Assembly: GCF_963675165.1 (NCBI RefSeq)
Contig: NC_087385.1
Location: forward strand, 4,092,501 to 4,156,500
From: Halichondria panicea
Lineage: Eukaryota; Porifera; Demospongiae; Suberitida; Halichondriidae
Direction: 5' to 3'
Length of the DNA stretch: 64,000 nucleotides
Shown: piece by piece, positions 52,391-64,000 of the stretch
How positions within the stretch are numbered: position 1 is the stretch's first letter
Layout of the letters: every line of letters starts with the position of its first letter
Notes under the pieces: model-generated
What the model was told of the DNA's origin: nothing
The model's input: the letters and a program-made list of their open reading frames with translations, nothing else
The model's database searches: none
Program-made: the position numbers and the translations under genes

Positions 52391-53029
52391 CTTGGAGAGA
52401 CTGTAGATCAACAAGTACATACCAAAATTAGGAATCGTGCTTTTGCGATTAATAAAATTACATGCTTACCAATAATATTATTGTTATTGAGAATACAGCT
52501 GGCCAGTGGGATATTTAACTCTAGCAGACTAGCTCAAGCACACACTTTAAAATGGGCCTCATGGTACGTGGTTAAGGTTCGTGACTGTACTAGTTCGTGA
52601 CTATTATACAGTACAGGACGTACATCGACACAGTATAGTTTAATAAAGTGTATCTAGCTAGCTAAGGCTTAATATAAAAATCTCAACCAGAACAATGTTA
52701 GTATGGCATAGAGCATACCGCTTTCTTTCACTGTTGTGAAGCTACACACTCGACAGTGCAGTACAGACACTACGTACACGCTCGAGCTCCAGAAGGAAAG
52801 AGAACTTGGTCAGTCGCAACTTAAACCGCGGCGAACCGAGGTTGTGTTACAGCTTCAACTGAGGCCGCGGCAGAAGAACTGACACCAGTGAAGGTTCAAA
52901 GTGCAAGCAAGGGGGTTTCCCTCGGACAGCCCCCCCCCACGGTGCACAAGCCACATTGTTTACCTCATATCAACCAAGCAACTCACACAATTACAAATCA
53001 TTGAAGAGACTTGGGAGACTAGATATCTC
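52391..53029. promoter_or_regulatory. divergent promoter interval between the RhoGEF and the MIB-Roc-COR gene
   Basis: 639 bp between two outward-facing start codons, likely with 5' untranslated sequence of both. A CTACAG just above the RhoGEF ATG could be an acceptor for a noncoding exon. No core promoter motif assigned. Confidence 0.5.
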
Positions 53030-56000
53030 ATGGCTAGATCTAGCATCAGTCTTGATTCAGAAATTGGCTGGCAAAATGCTTCGTTGCTGAAAGAGCTGCA
53101 AAAGTACCACATCAATGAAAACGATGATGAGCCTATCCGAGGAGTGAGAGTGGCCTACTACAACAGCAGTGATCCCTCAGAGTCAGACCATTCTGATGTG
53201 CACAATGAGCACTGGAAAAAAGCTCTCATTGATAAGCCTAGGTCTCTGGAGGTAGGTACGGTAACTGGGTTTGACTTCGGAGAAGGAGTTGTGTCTGTGT
53301 TTTGGGACTGCGGAAACAAGATAACCTATACGTACGATCGCTGGAAGAATTTGACAGTGTACAGCCTTGGGCCAGCAGGTAATTTGGGAATTGTAAACTT
53401 GTTTACATGCATGTATTGTATAGTTTCCAGGCCGCACAAGGCCTGGGATCGAGGCTAATTAAAGATGGGTTTGTATGGTGCAAGGTTAGCTATATCGCAT
53501 GCAGTCAGCAACCGGTTCACTCATCAGCTAGCTATCAGTAATTGCATGTGTCCTCTCATTATTTTGCTGTTGCACTCATTTATAGGTTATCTTGGTCAGA
53601 TGGTATTCTGTGACAAGTGTCTCGATCCATCAAAGGGCCTTGCCTTCAGGCTGGCTAGGCAAAACACAAGTGTGGGAGATCTTTACGACCTCTGTGTTCA
53701 GTGCTACAATGAAGGAGACGATGAGCATATAATGAGTCATTTCCATTGCAACATACCAAGTGGGAACATAGACCAAGATGATGACGATGTGTAAGTATTT
53801 ACACTTATTTCTTGTATTGACAAAATCTAGTGTATATTATTTTGCAGCAAAAAAGTATCTTTACCCACACGAGAAGAGTCAAGTAAGTATTTACTTGTGG
53901 GAATATTCAAGCACGCTACTGTTGAGGCTCATAGTGACTGCAACTCAGCAAGTAGTACAGGTGATTATACTCAGAGTAATATTACCGTCAATTGTGCACA
54001 TGCATTGTATTACTGACAAGAGAAAATGTTAGACCATTTGACGTTAGTGATTCAGTACATTAATTCACTTATAATAATTATTATGTATATACTTGTGGTA
54101 GTTTCATTATCACAATTTGTGTGGCACCTGGAATTTGGCACACACTCAACTGTTGAGACCAAACTTCATTAAACGGTAACAGATCAAAGAAATAACCAAT
54201 AGGTTCATTAATCATTCAAATGGGATTACACAGAGTAGCTTTTGTGTGTGAAATATTGTTTGAATCTTACAGGTGAAGTCCTTAGCATTGTTCATGAGAA
54301 AGGGAATCACAATCTGAGAAAGGCTAAATACTACGTAAGTTAGCAACTAACTGTTGTTCAATACTTTTATTTCTCTATAGCTATGCTTACAAGAACTTGT
54401 ACGTTAACGAGCCCTAGCTGAGCTAGTACAACAGAGCTTTTACAGCTAGATTTAAGAAGTGTTTACACTAGCCTCAAGACCAGGCCATTCATTTGGAAAG
54501 AACGCCTGGTCAAGTTCCTATGTAGAACTCATGTAATTGGTCGCACACCCACGATCGGTCATTATTATGAATCGATCACATAAACTAGGAGTGCATTCCT
54601 GCATGAATCTATCATACCAAGAGTTCAAGAACAGTAGGTATTATTGGTCACGTGCGGTCATAACCTACGCAGTTAGGAAATTCATAGATTACAAACGTGT
54701 AAAACGTCATTACCATTGTGGTTTGTCTTCGACATCACAGAAACAGAGCACTTATGATATAAAATAAGCAGTGGAACCTCCATTTATACGACCATTTCCG
54801 AAGAGCAACCACACGCTATAAAACAGCCAAGAGCTCAGATCCGGAGAAACTACAATGACTTCAATGTAAAGCAACCTCTCAGGAACGGCCTCCATATAAT
54901 TATAACGAAGCTTTCTAGTCCCCAATCAGCTTTAGCAAGGAAAATCAGGAAAATAACCTCCCAGAACGAACAGGCCACACCCAGAATTAGCAGAAAGTTT
55001 TTGCTGAGATAGCATTATTTAATTTCCACAATCCGTAGCTGTGTAGCTTGTCCCTATAGCTTGTATATGAGCTAGAAAAGCAGTTAGCAAAGCTCCAAGC
55101 AGCAGGAATTGACTCAGAGCATACATGTAGTTGGCAATCGAACCTCTCAACAAAGACCACCTTTTTAAGAAGCCTGGAGCCTTATGTACGTACGTTCTGT
55201 ATTTAAAAGAAGCAATCAACCACAATTCTAGCTTTCTACTTTAGGGACCCTGAAAATACACACTTCAAATAAAAGCCGCGTGAAGTTAGCTAGCCATGCA
55301 GCCAACGTGCAAGTTCTTAGCTTTTAAAAAGCCAACGGACTACTATACCCATGGCTGCCCATACAATTAGATCTTAGCCGACAAGTTTGCTTGAGTTCCA
55401 TCGCTAAGCGAAAAGGCACCCGATAATTGAGTAGTATAATCAGTGTGTGTACTTATGTAAACCATACGAAATCATTCTTGTTAAATAAACTATTCAGGAA
55501 TGCTGTACCAGAGTTCCAGATCTTAGCCGACATCGCTGTATAAAAAAATGTTGCTGTTTTATAAACCACCCCACCACCTTTGGTTGCCACATGATATGTT
55601 TTAGATCAGTCTTTTACCTACACAATTGGTATCAGTAGAAATGTTTCAACAGTCACACATTAATAAGAGCAAATGTGTGTTTTTATTTTTTACTCTCTAG
55701 ACTAAAGGCACTGTAGCATTTTCCCAACACTACTTTGCTAGTGACAATGTTGATCTCTTATCAGGACTCGTGTGCTGAGGTCAAACTCCAGGACGGCTCG
55801 TCGCTGGTCTACTGGGAGGCTGGGAGTGGCGGGAAAGTGGAGCTTAAAGCCGTCAAACCTGGAGAAGCCCCATTTCCGGTTGCTATAGACCACTTTATTA
55901 AATTTGGTAAGTGATTGCAATATGTGTTGCATTTTAATCATGCCAATATTTACTCTCAGTACAAATGAATGCACATTTACAGTTACGTATAGCTCTTAAG

Positions 56001-59000
56001 AGTACGAGGCTAATAGTCCTATTCGTTTAAGAGCCTGGAATTTTGATTGCTATTTGAACGCCCACTAACTACTTCCTGTATAGCTTCCGCAGTAAAATTG
56101 TGCTGAGCTGGCACACCCTTTAACATTGAAGTCAGAGGAGGGAGGACACGATTAACCTTAGCTCTAATTAGCTAATTATCGCGACCTTTTAATTACATTC
56201 TTTGAACGATTCATCTTTTCTTTCTTTATAACCTCTACATATTGGACACAAGAGCTAGAGCCTTTTCTCCTACTGGAGGTACCCCTATGGCCAAGTTGTC
56301 AGGACCTGAAGGTAATAGGACCTATAAGAAGCACCTCAAGTACTCCTATCTCTAAGATCCCTGTGAGAAGCATCCCAGGCACTCTGATCTTGTCTCTGTG
56401 AGAAGCACTCTTGATCCTGGAGACAGGATCCCTATGAGGAGCACCCCAGGCACTCCTGTCTCCAAGATCCCTGTGAGAAGCACCCCAGACACTCCTGTCT
56501 CTGTGATAAAGCTGCAACATGGAATTGTTTAGTTCAGAGTGTCTCCAACATGAAGAACATCAATGACACTAGCAGTCTCAGCTTCTAGCACCCCTTTATT
56601 TGTATGGTTTGCTCTGTCTGTGCCTGCAAGAATTGCTTGTCACTCATACTACAGTACTGTTCTGTGTGTCCCAATATATAGAGGTTATAAAGAAAGAAAA
56701 GATGAATCGTTCAAAGAATGTAATTAAAAGGTCGCGATAATTAGCTAATTAGAGCTAAGGTTAATCATGTCCTCCCTCCTCTGCATTGTAAAATCAATGT
56801 GTTTTTGCAGCCTCTGCATTCTGCAATGCATGCGGAAGTTTGTGAAATATTGAAGTAAGAGCTACACAATGGTTTTTGTCCCAGAGAGTGTTTGTCAACT
56901 GTCAGTGAGCTAGCTGGTCTTGAAGATACCTACTATACACACAGTAAGTGCAGTAATAGTAGATCTACATGTAAGAGGTAGTCTAATGCTCAAGGATGAT
57001 GGAACATCTTATGTACATAGTAGGCATCTGCAGAATTGTGTAGAGGAGATGTTCCACCATCTTTGAGCATTAGTTTACCTCTTAGATCTACTACTACTGC
57101 ACTATACTGCACTTACTGTGTATATAGTAGGTATCTTCAAGACCAGCTAGCTCACTGATAGTTGACAAACACTCTCTGGGACAAAAACCATTGTGTAGCT
57201 CTTACTTCAATATTTCACAAACTTCCTTTATTTAGAATAATAGCACATGCATTGCAGAATGCAGAGGCTGCAAAAACGCATTGATTTTACAATGACTTCA
57301 ATGTAAAAGGGCATGCCAGCTCAGCACAATTTTACTGCGGAAGCTATACAGGAAGTAGTTGTGGGCGTTTAAAAAGCAATCAAAATTCCAGGCTCTTAAA
57401 CGAATAGGACTATTAATATTTTGTCTCTTCGCTATAGGGGATATCATTCTCAAAGAGATGTACACATACAAGACGAAGCTTACAAAAATGAACGAGACAG
57501 TATTGAGCTATTGCTTCATGCGAAATAAGCCTGATGGCACTTGCTATTCGCTCACAATCAGTGGAACAGAATTGACACAAATTACCGATACCGAAATCTG
57601 GCGACGTTGTAAAGACCTGAAAATCGTAATCTTGTTGATGAATGAGCTAGACTCATTGCCTGCCAAGGAATTGCTGAAGTATGCATCTACCATAGAGCTT
57701 GTTTGCATCCAAAATAACAAATTCATAGCCGTTCCACCGATTATCTACAAGCTGACCAATATCAAGCACCTCAATCTCCACGGGAACCAAATCTCGACAT
57801 TTCCTTCTGAACTGCAATCTTTAAAACACCTTGAACGCCTTAAATTTGGCCATAACAACCTGTACTCTCTTCCAGACATATTTTGTGGCTTCAAATGCCT
57901 CATTGAAATAACATTCAACAACAATTTTCTAACTAGACTTCCTCCATCATTTGCCGAGCTCACAAGACTAGAGTGTATTGATCTCACAAACAATTCATTT
58001 ACCTGCATCCCGGCACCTTTACTCAAGCTACCGAATCTAAAATCTATCTATATGAGGTTCAACAGAATCCACAGGCTGTCTCCGCTTGAAGACATAGAAG
58101 GAAAGAACACTCGTGCTCTATTGCTGAAATTGGTTACACTTTCACTTCGAGGAAATCCGATCTATATGCGACTCAAATTTTTACCAGGTAAAACTAAAGC
58201 TTTAGAGAATGTTAGAGCTAACTTCTTAAAACTTGGCCAGATTCCTGGTCAAACTACAAAAGCTCTTCGTGTGCTTGTACTAGGCTCGTGTGGTGCTGGT
58301 AAAACTAGCATCGTAGATGCTTTAAGCTTTGAGAAATATGTGACTCCAACTTCTGAAATGCACCACGATCACACTGTCGGCATCGATCGGTTTTCAATTC
58401 CAGTGAAAATGAAAACTATATATACTGAGGACTGCATTGTTGAACTCCGCCTATGGGACTTTGCTGGAGAGAGAAGCTACATCATGATGAATGACCTCTT
58501 CATTACAAATGGTACACTAATTTGGATAGCCATAAATTTCCAAAGATATGAGTGCACACCCAAAAGTTTTAAGCTGTATGTAGCTAATTGGTTACAGCAA
58601 ATTATGATCAAGAATGTTAGGCCTATTGTATGGATCATCGGTACACACACAGACAAATGTGAACCACAAGACGTTCAAAACAAAGCTGAACATATTCGGA
58701 GCATGATTGAAGATGAATGCAAACTGTTTCGTAAAGAACTAAAGAATGAGCTCGAAACGTTGAGAACAATAGAAGCAACAAGTAAATATGGAAACCGATC
58801 ACCGAAATGTGTTCAAAAAAACATTAAACATCTCAATGATGTCAATGAAAACAGCGTACCTTGTTTTGTTTTGCATCATTTGAAAGTACTTCATCTGACA
58901 AATACGCACACATTATCGGGATTTGCTAATTTGAAAGATAATCTTGCTTGCTTTCTTGACAATGAATCTTTTGCTTATCTCACGTTACCACTCACTGTTA

Positions 59001-60888
59001 ATCAGCAAAAAGCAGCCGACGTGCTTCGATATGAAACTGAAAAGCTTCTGTCAGATGGACAAGCCCCTATTTTAGAAAAATCCCGAGTGCTGGAATTTAT
59101 CAGGAATGAACTAGGACAACAATCAAGCGATAAAGAAGCGGCATCGTTTCTTAAATACCTCCATCAATCTGGCCACCTGTTAGATTGCGAGTCAAACGTT
59201 GTCGTGTACGTCATAATGGATGTTGATTGGTTGATTGATTTGTTGAAACAAGTGTTTCACCATGATTTTTCAGCGATGGTAGCTGAGAAAAAGAGAAGGT
59301 CTGCTTTTAATCAATTAACTGATGAAAGCATTCAGCGGGCTATTATGATTCAGAAGCAATCAGGAGTAGTTGAGCAGCCATTGCTCAAAGCACTGTGGCC
59401 ATTAAATCCTAACGTTTTTAAAGATCTGGTAAACTTACTTCAAACGTATGGACTGGCTTATGAAACAACTGATCCATCTGGTTATTTATTTCCATGGTTA
59501 GTGACGGAAAGCAGTCCCAATCTAGTACCACCCACTCTTGCTGCCTTTGAAAGTCGAATCATGGTATCGTATGAGTTTTCACCTTGCCTTCCAATATGCT
59601 TCCTACAGCAGCTAGCAGTTAGGTGTAAGGAGGGTGTTTCTATTAAGAATGTTTGTACTAATTCATTCATTGTATACGAATCAAAACAGCTATCTCCAAT
59701 GGAAGACGAAATAGCTACGCACACCGTGCTGGTTTCAATTAAACACGAGAAACAGTGTGGGCAAATTAAACTGTATGCTACCACAGATAGAAGTAAGGAT
59801 AGGTCATTAATGAAGGAGTTGTGGTTCATGGTAATGCAAATAGTTAAGAAAATGGAAACACTTTTGTGTAATTGGACGTTTTACAGTAAATTTCAAAGAA
59901 AGGTGTGCTGTCCTCTTTGTACCGTGTCTTTGATTGATCTGCAAATTCAGAGACAAGTTGGATGTCTACAGCAAGGACGTGAATGCTATAAATGTGCCAG
60001 TAAAATTCCATCAGGCTACATAGTTCCACCAGCCGAATACCAAATAAACAGATTTGTTGATGGTCAGGATCCCAGTTCACCATCAACACCTCTCTTGCAG
60101 CGATCAACATCTATTCCATTGGATGCTGCTGTTACAGCTGATGAAAGACGTACGCATCGGTCATATTCCGTTCCTTGTCCCTATGGCCTCAAGCTTTTAT
60201 CGATTCCAGATCCGGAGCAACATGAGTCACCACTTCATCATGCCTCACATTCTTGTCCTGCTAGGAGATGTCCAGTCCTGTCACAATACCACAAGCAAGC
60301 CGCCTTCAATACACACCCTACACAGTTATCTGATAGTATAGCACCAATCCAGGAGGAAGGAGATGACCTATTTCGTATGGAAGCTGATCGTGATGCAGAA
60401 CCAATTCAAGCTACTCCTGACTTTCCACAACTGTCATCAGGTAAGATTTTAATGCACATGCACACATACACATGTACGTAAATACTAATTTGAATACAGA
60501 TACGTCGCTCGCCTATGCTGCTGTCAAGAAAATGGTACTGCTGCACAGCAATCATGTTCACAAAGCTCATGTTTACACCAGACGTATAAATCGGAAAGAT
60601 CAACTTTTATTAGCGTATAATTCCACTGATTGTGATTGGAAAGGCCTACTGGCAAATCTAGGCATATCTCACATTCCTAATATTGAGAAGGTAATTCTGT
60701 CTCGATCTGATGACGGTAGTGGAGAGCCCCCATTAAGAAATGAGCTCATCTATCAAGTGCTGTGGGAGTGGATGACCAAACAAGGATCGAGAGCCACTGT
60801 TTCCGGTCTGGCAACAGCCGTAATTAACTCAAAAAAAGAAAGTTTCTGGGATGATGCATTTGCACTATTATTCAAAAGCAATCGTTAG
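53030..60888 (+). CDS. MIB/HERC2-ZZ-LRR-Roc-COR-Death protein, 7 coding exons
   Basis: Coding exons: 53030-53378, 53586-53790, 53848-53882, 54273-54334, 55765-55906, 57438-60440, 60500-60888; 1394 aa; every junction is GT-AG and in phase. Order: MIB/HERC2 domain (about 35-117; GVRVAYY...VGTVTGFDFGEGVVSVFWDCG), ZZ zinc finger (about 120-175; FCDKC...YDLCVQCY...SHFHC), and an unassigned segment. Then leucine-rich repeats (about 325-510), Roc GTPase (P-loop GSCGAGKTS near 547, switch II LWDFAGE, GTHTDKC), COR (about 785-980; VDWLIDLLKQVF), a Cys cluster (about 1087-1125) and a C-terminal Death domain (about 1305-1394; DWKGLLANLGI, LIYQVLWEWMTKQG). Roc-COR modules are dimeric GTPases; Death domains recruit partners in cell-death or immune signalling. 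No kinase domain was seen. No ATG opens the large exon before 57458, and the open frame upstream of 57438 is transposon sequence, favouring one spliced gene. Confidence 0.85.
53427..53458. mobile_element. truncated TAGCCTCG element in intron 1
   Basis: CCAGGCCGCACAAGGCCTGG core plus right arm GATCGAGGCTA; the outer part of the left arm is missing. A weaker relative starts TAGCCTCAAGACCAGGCC near 54471. Confidence 0.7.
54335..55764 (+). other. intron 4 of the MIB-Roc-COR gene
   Basis: No coding sequence found. Near 54775 is CAGTGGAACCTCCATTTATA, a start typical of some animal DNA-transposon ends, without a visible partner end. A TAGCCTCA-type half element is near 54471. Confidence 0.45.
56012..57414. 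mobile_element. compound inverted-repeat element filling intron 5
   Basis: Outer arms 56012-56134 and 57293-57414 start AATAGTCCTATTCG and are nearly perfect inverses. Between them lie two further hairpins side by side: arms about 56135-56250 with 56666-56785 (GGAGGGAGGAC...TATAACCTCT) and about 56786-56995 with 57035-57292 (TTGCAGCCTCTGCATTC...). Almost the whole intron is therefore self-complementary. No target duplication found; no coding capacity. Confidence 0.85.
56318..56515 (+). repeat. minisatellite in the loop of the compound element
   Basis: About four to five degenerate units of roughly 38-50 bp built on GATCCCTGTGAGAAGCACCC and CAGGCACTCCTGTCTC. Confidence 0.8.
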
Positions 60889-61315
60889 TTTCATTAACAC
60901 AATATCAATGTCAACTCAAAGTCTTTACACGCTAGAACACAACGCTATGCTAGCTAATTGTCACTAGGAAATAGGAAACTCTGAATGTTTAGTAAATGTC
61001 ACTTACAAACACCGACAAACATGTACAACACCTCCCTCGCCCATTTTTTGTGTCCCCGAACACAGCACCCCCTCCTTATCACGTCTAGCAGATCACCAGG
61101 GTGAAGATAATATTATTTCATCACTTGAATTTGTTCAAAGCTGTAATTGTATACATGAATCGAGACTTAATTTTAAAATGGCCATTACAATACATGTTTG
61201 TGTACTTGTATAAAACATGGTGACTCCGCCCACCTCCTGCAATATTTATAATAATCTTAACAATGGAGATCGTTCTCATTGTAACCGTCAGCAACGTCAC
61301 ATAATGCCACGAAAG
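60889..61315. other. intergenic stretch
   Basis: 3' flank of the MIB-Roc-COR gene. No gene or repeat recognised; it separates the gene from the truncated Helitron end. Confidence 0.45.
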
Positions 61316-62290
61316 CTAGAAAACAACTTCAAAAAGTACACAGAATAGCAGCCACTGAGCTTGTTTAACGTGCTCTTGATCAGGGGAGCTCTCTGCAATA
61401 ACTGTGTTAGCACTAGGAGGGTGTGGGAAGCGAAATCTACACGACTTGTGTCGCTTACAGTAGCTAGAATGTCTGTGTTGCTGTACTGCCAGAACTTGTT
61501 TCAGTTTACTACACTCGTCTCCTGGGATTGCACAAGTAACGTACTGATCAATAAATGCACATATTATGTCAGTGTTACTGGCGACACCATACAGGGGAGC
61601 ATCTTTAACCCAAAGCACACAATGAGCATGTGGTGACCCCCTAGATTGAAACTCAATTCTAACAACTATTTCACCCGAGGGGCTTAGCTTTACTTTTGAT
61701 AACATCTTGAAAGAATGTCGTCAATCTATAATGGAAATGTCTAGCTGCTGTTACAGGATTGCACCTCAACCATTTGCTTTTGTCCTCGAACGACATTGCT
61801 TCAATTTGTGCATCTGTAAAGTGGTGACCATACTGCCTACCGATAATCTGAATAATGTCTGGCCATTTCATGTACCCAGCTGTCTTATCATTGCTAGTAA
61901 ATCATAAAATGTCCGCTGGTAATACGGGGGTGAACCTCTAACATTTCTGTATGCTTTGTCGGTACGTATGTGTAGACTTAGGAATGCTGAGTCTCGCACC
62001 TGTGAGGCTGTAAACGATCTATAGAGCTGGTTTCTGTCTCCATGCAAAATTGTTTACACTCAACAATGTACTGGGATACAAACAAGTAGTCTAAATCTCC
62101 CGTCAATGTCTAACAACCGTGCATTGAATGTACGTTAGTTTTCTAGGCCTTTGCTTGCTAAAACCACCAGTACCAAAGCAAAACTTGTCAGGGTTATACA
62201 TTAACTCAAACTGTGGGTCAGACATAATAAACAGTGGTTTCTGGCCTTCAGCTGGTGCTACACTCACTATCTGTTCAGGGTTCTCAAGTG
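61316..62290 (-). pseudogene. Helitron replicase region, frameshifted and truncated
   Basis: Helitrons move by rolling-circle replication using a Rep-helicase protein. Pieces in order on the minus strand: VSVAPAEGQKPL and FELMYNPDKF (about 62130-62280); a decayed stretch; then WPDIIQIIGRQYG, SFEDKSKWLR, NPVTAARHFHYR (61671-61871). In another frame follow FQSRGSPHAHCVLWV (the HxH Rep motif) and CKRHKSCRFRFPHP (61316-61705). A one-base shift separates the last two frames near the PLG/GEIV junction. The helicase half is absent: similarity ends near 61400. This is a dead copy. Confidence 0.88.
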
Positions 62291-62439
62291 ATAGAATGCT
62301 AGCATGCGTACGGTACCACCGGTAATTTCTAGTGCATGTTGATCGCCTTCTGCTATTGTTAAATCATCAATCTCTATGTCTCCATTACAGTCGTTTGTAC
62401 TGGAATCAGTGGCACAGGTACGACTAACAGTGGTTGGAG

Positions 62440-63080
62440 GTGTGGGAGTGCTAACAGATAGTGTAGGTACGGTTAGCTCGTCCAGGGCCACAAAAATGTT
62501 TTTTATGAGTAGACCAAGTTTAATTTCATGTTCACCAAATTCATGAAAAGTATCAACACGTGTACCATCTGGATATGAATGAAACACTAAGTTTAAGATT
62601 AAATAGCTGGCAATCAGCTACTAATGTAATGGGATCACCCTAAGCACCTTCCCTTAACCTTGTTAAATACTTTTGCCAACGTAAGTCGTGCTGTACCACA
62701 GGGTTTGCAACTGACTCGATGTATGCATCCTGCTGATCATTCAACTGGGGTACAAATTAAACCTGCTGTGGTCAGCACCATGTTCATCCAAATAACGTAC
62801 ACACATTTGCTTTAGGGTATACTGCCATTCAAGATTTCAGCTGATATGCAAAGGAATTAAACATACCATCCCTAGGAACATCATGTACTGTGACAGTTAG
62901 ACCATGTTGTTGCACCAATTCTTCTAACACTTTAGCACATACTGACACAGGATCATTACTGTTAGTACCAAAATGGATGTTAGTACATTCATTGCCATCG
63001 ACTACCATAGGCTGGGGGTCACTCGTGTGATCTACTTCACTGTCACGGTATATAGTTGCACAGGCAAGACTAGAGTTGGT
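62440..63080 (-). pseudogene. second OTU-like module of the Helitron, degenerate
   Basis: Parallels the first module: VTVHDVPRDGM replaces the OTU motif VPGDGNC (catalytic Cys lost), then WQKYLTRLREGA followed by a stop codon where the first module has Trp, then GEHEIKLGLLIKNIFVALDE and a Thr/Pro-rich linker. Stops and shifts show no selection for function. Confidence 0.75.
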
Positions 63081-63793
63081 CAATGTTGGGGTGGTAACAG
63101 GCCTAGGTATTGTAGGTGCATCTAAACCGACAAAATGATACTGCATAATAAGCCCTATGTTGGCTTCATGTTCACCGCAAGGATTTACAGTGACAACATT
63201 TGTACCACTTTAATTGAGAGTGAACGTGTTAATTTTCGAACTAAATAGATTGGCAATTGTCGTCAATGCAATGTGATCACCCCAAGCACCGTCACTCAAT
63301 CTGCGCAGATATATTTATCCCAGTGCAAGAGTCGCTGCTCTTCTGGGTCTGCAAGCAAGGCAATGTGTGCGTCTTCCTCGTCTAAGGGTTCGTTGTCAGA
63401 ATTGTAACCATCATTGCTGTCTACTGACTGATGTACAAAATGGCTATATCAGTCACCGTTGTCGGTAAAATAATCTACAGACATTTCTCTTAGGGTACTG
63501 GCGTTGACGTCATGCCCCAGATGTTGAAGCTGATATGAAATTGAGCTGAATATGCAGTTGCCATCACCTGGCACATCGTGTATCACTAAGCCGTGTTCAC
63601 CTACAAATTGACGTAATAGCTGAGAATGCACTGATATGGGATATCCGCTGCTAGCAATGTCAGCGCTAGTGGTAGGAACGTCTAAAGCAATTCTACCAAG
63701 TTTGGTGGGGTCAGGCTCATTGGTGTGACTATCAATATTACCATTGCCATCAAGTTTGGTGGGCTCAGGCTCATTGGTGTGACTATCATGCAT
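63081..63793 (-). pseudogene. first OTU-like module of the Helitron
   Basis: OTU proteases cleave ubiquitin chains and are fused to some animal Helitrons. The N-terminal block keeps the catalytic signature HDVPGDGNCIFSSISYQL with Asp and Cys in place (about 63505-63590). After YFTDNGD an in-frame TGA interrupts; further on RLSDGAWGDHIALTTIANLF (the His-containing part) is in another frame. The module ends with GEHEANIGLIMQYHFVGLD. A short peptide repeat, DSHTNEPxPTKL, opens the frame. Confidence 0.8.
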
Positions 63794-64000
63794 AGGCTCG
63801 CCTTGCTCTAACCATGCATACTAGTAGATTGTAAGGATTAGTAAAGCCTCAATGTGTCTATCTATACTGCCCGCACAACACAACCACTGTTAGCCACAAG
63901 ACTATAAATTAATACCTGCAATTAAGCTGCCATATCAAAAGTCCTAAGGTACCTAACCCTAACACATGTCCCCTCAGCTTGTAAGGACACACTACATGAT
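63794..64000. other. window end, upstream side of the Helitron frame
   Basis: Nothing further recognised; the element's 5' terminus could lie beyond the window. Confidence 0.4.

Noticed and set aside
57359-57437. Open frame upstream of the Roc-COR exon as a native N-terminus
   Set aside because: It begins at a non-ATG codon, lies largely in the arm of the compound inverted-repeat element, and is followed by a good acceptor CTTCGCTATAG in matching phase with the ZZ-containing exons.
59482-60110. Antisense frames over the Roc-COR exon
   Set aside because: Shadows of the COR and linker coding sequence.

Overview
The window is animal nuclear DNA: GT-AG introns with conserved phases, metazoan signalling genes, and a dense load of short DNA transposons. 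A ROCO-type gene with an unusual domain set, AT-rich introns full of small inverted-repeat elements and short intergenic distances suggest an early-branching animal, most likely a demosponge. That assignment is inference; nothing here proves the taxon. No rRNA, tRNA or CRISPR array was seen.

Layout. Bases 1-14900 are gene-poor and repeat-rich. They hold an intact DDE transposase (139-1206, minus), a single-exon BANF1 gene (2806-3084, minus) and many layers of small DNA transposons. Bases 14957-22437 are a 3.6-3.8 kb tandem duplication. Each unit carries a PPP1R3-like glycogen-targeting subunit of protein phosphatase 1 (four exons, minus) and an orphan LAMP-like membrane exon (plus). A YLPM1 orthologue follows (14 coding exons, minus, 22827-29343). 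It is head to head with a group II p21-activated kinase (6 coding exons, plus, 31189-39010). The kinase is tail to tail with a PLEKHG-like RhoGEF (21 coding exons, minus, 39735-52390), whose last exon adds 63-residue repeats and a C-terminal membrane anchor. Head to head with that is a seven-exon gene (53030-60888, plus) that joins MIB/HERC2, ZZ, LRR, Roc-COR and Death domains in one 1394-residue protein. The right end (61316-63793, minus) is a decayed Helitron with two tandem OTU-like modules.

The most distinctive signal is a class of very short, nearly fully palindromic mobile elements (about 46-100 bp). They start TAG and end CTA, often with TAGCCTCGATCCCAGGCCG arms, and make 9-bp target-site duplications. 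Three insertion sites have a matching empty site elsewhere in this window. Three longer relatives (562, 562 and 1331 bp) share the termini and the 9-bp duplications. A second abundant family (about 0.5-0.6 kb, ends near GCCTCGGTGCGCATGCGC) is scattered through introns on both strands.

Functional themes. A Cdc42/Rac effector kinase adjoins a probable Rho-family GEF, and the GEF shares a divergent promoter interval with the Roc-COR gene. The two PPP1R3 copies have each lost a different conserved motif. All exon boundaries were worked out by hand from splice signals, reading phase and family resemblance, and need transcript support.
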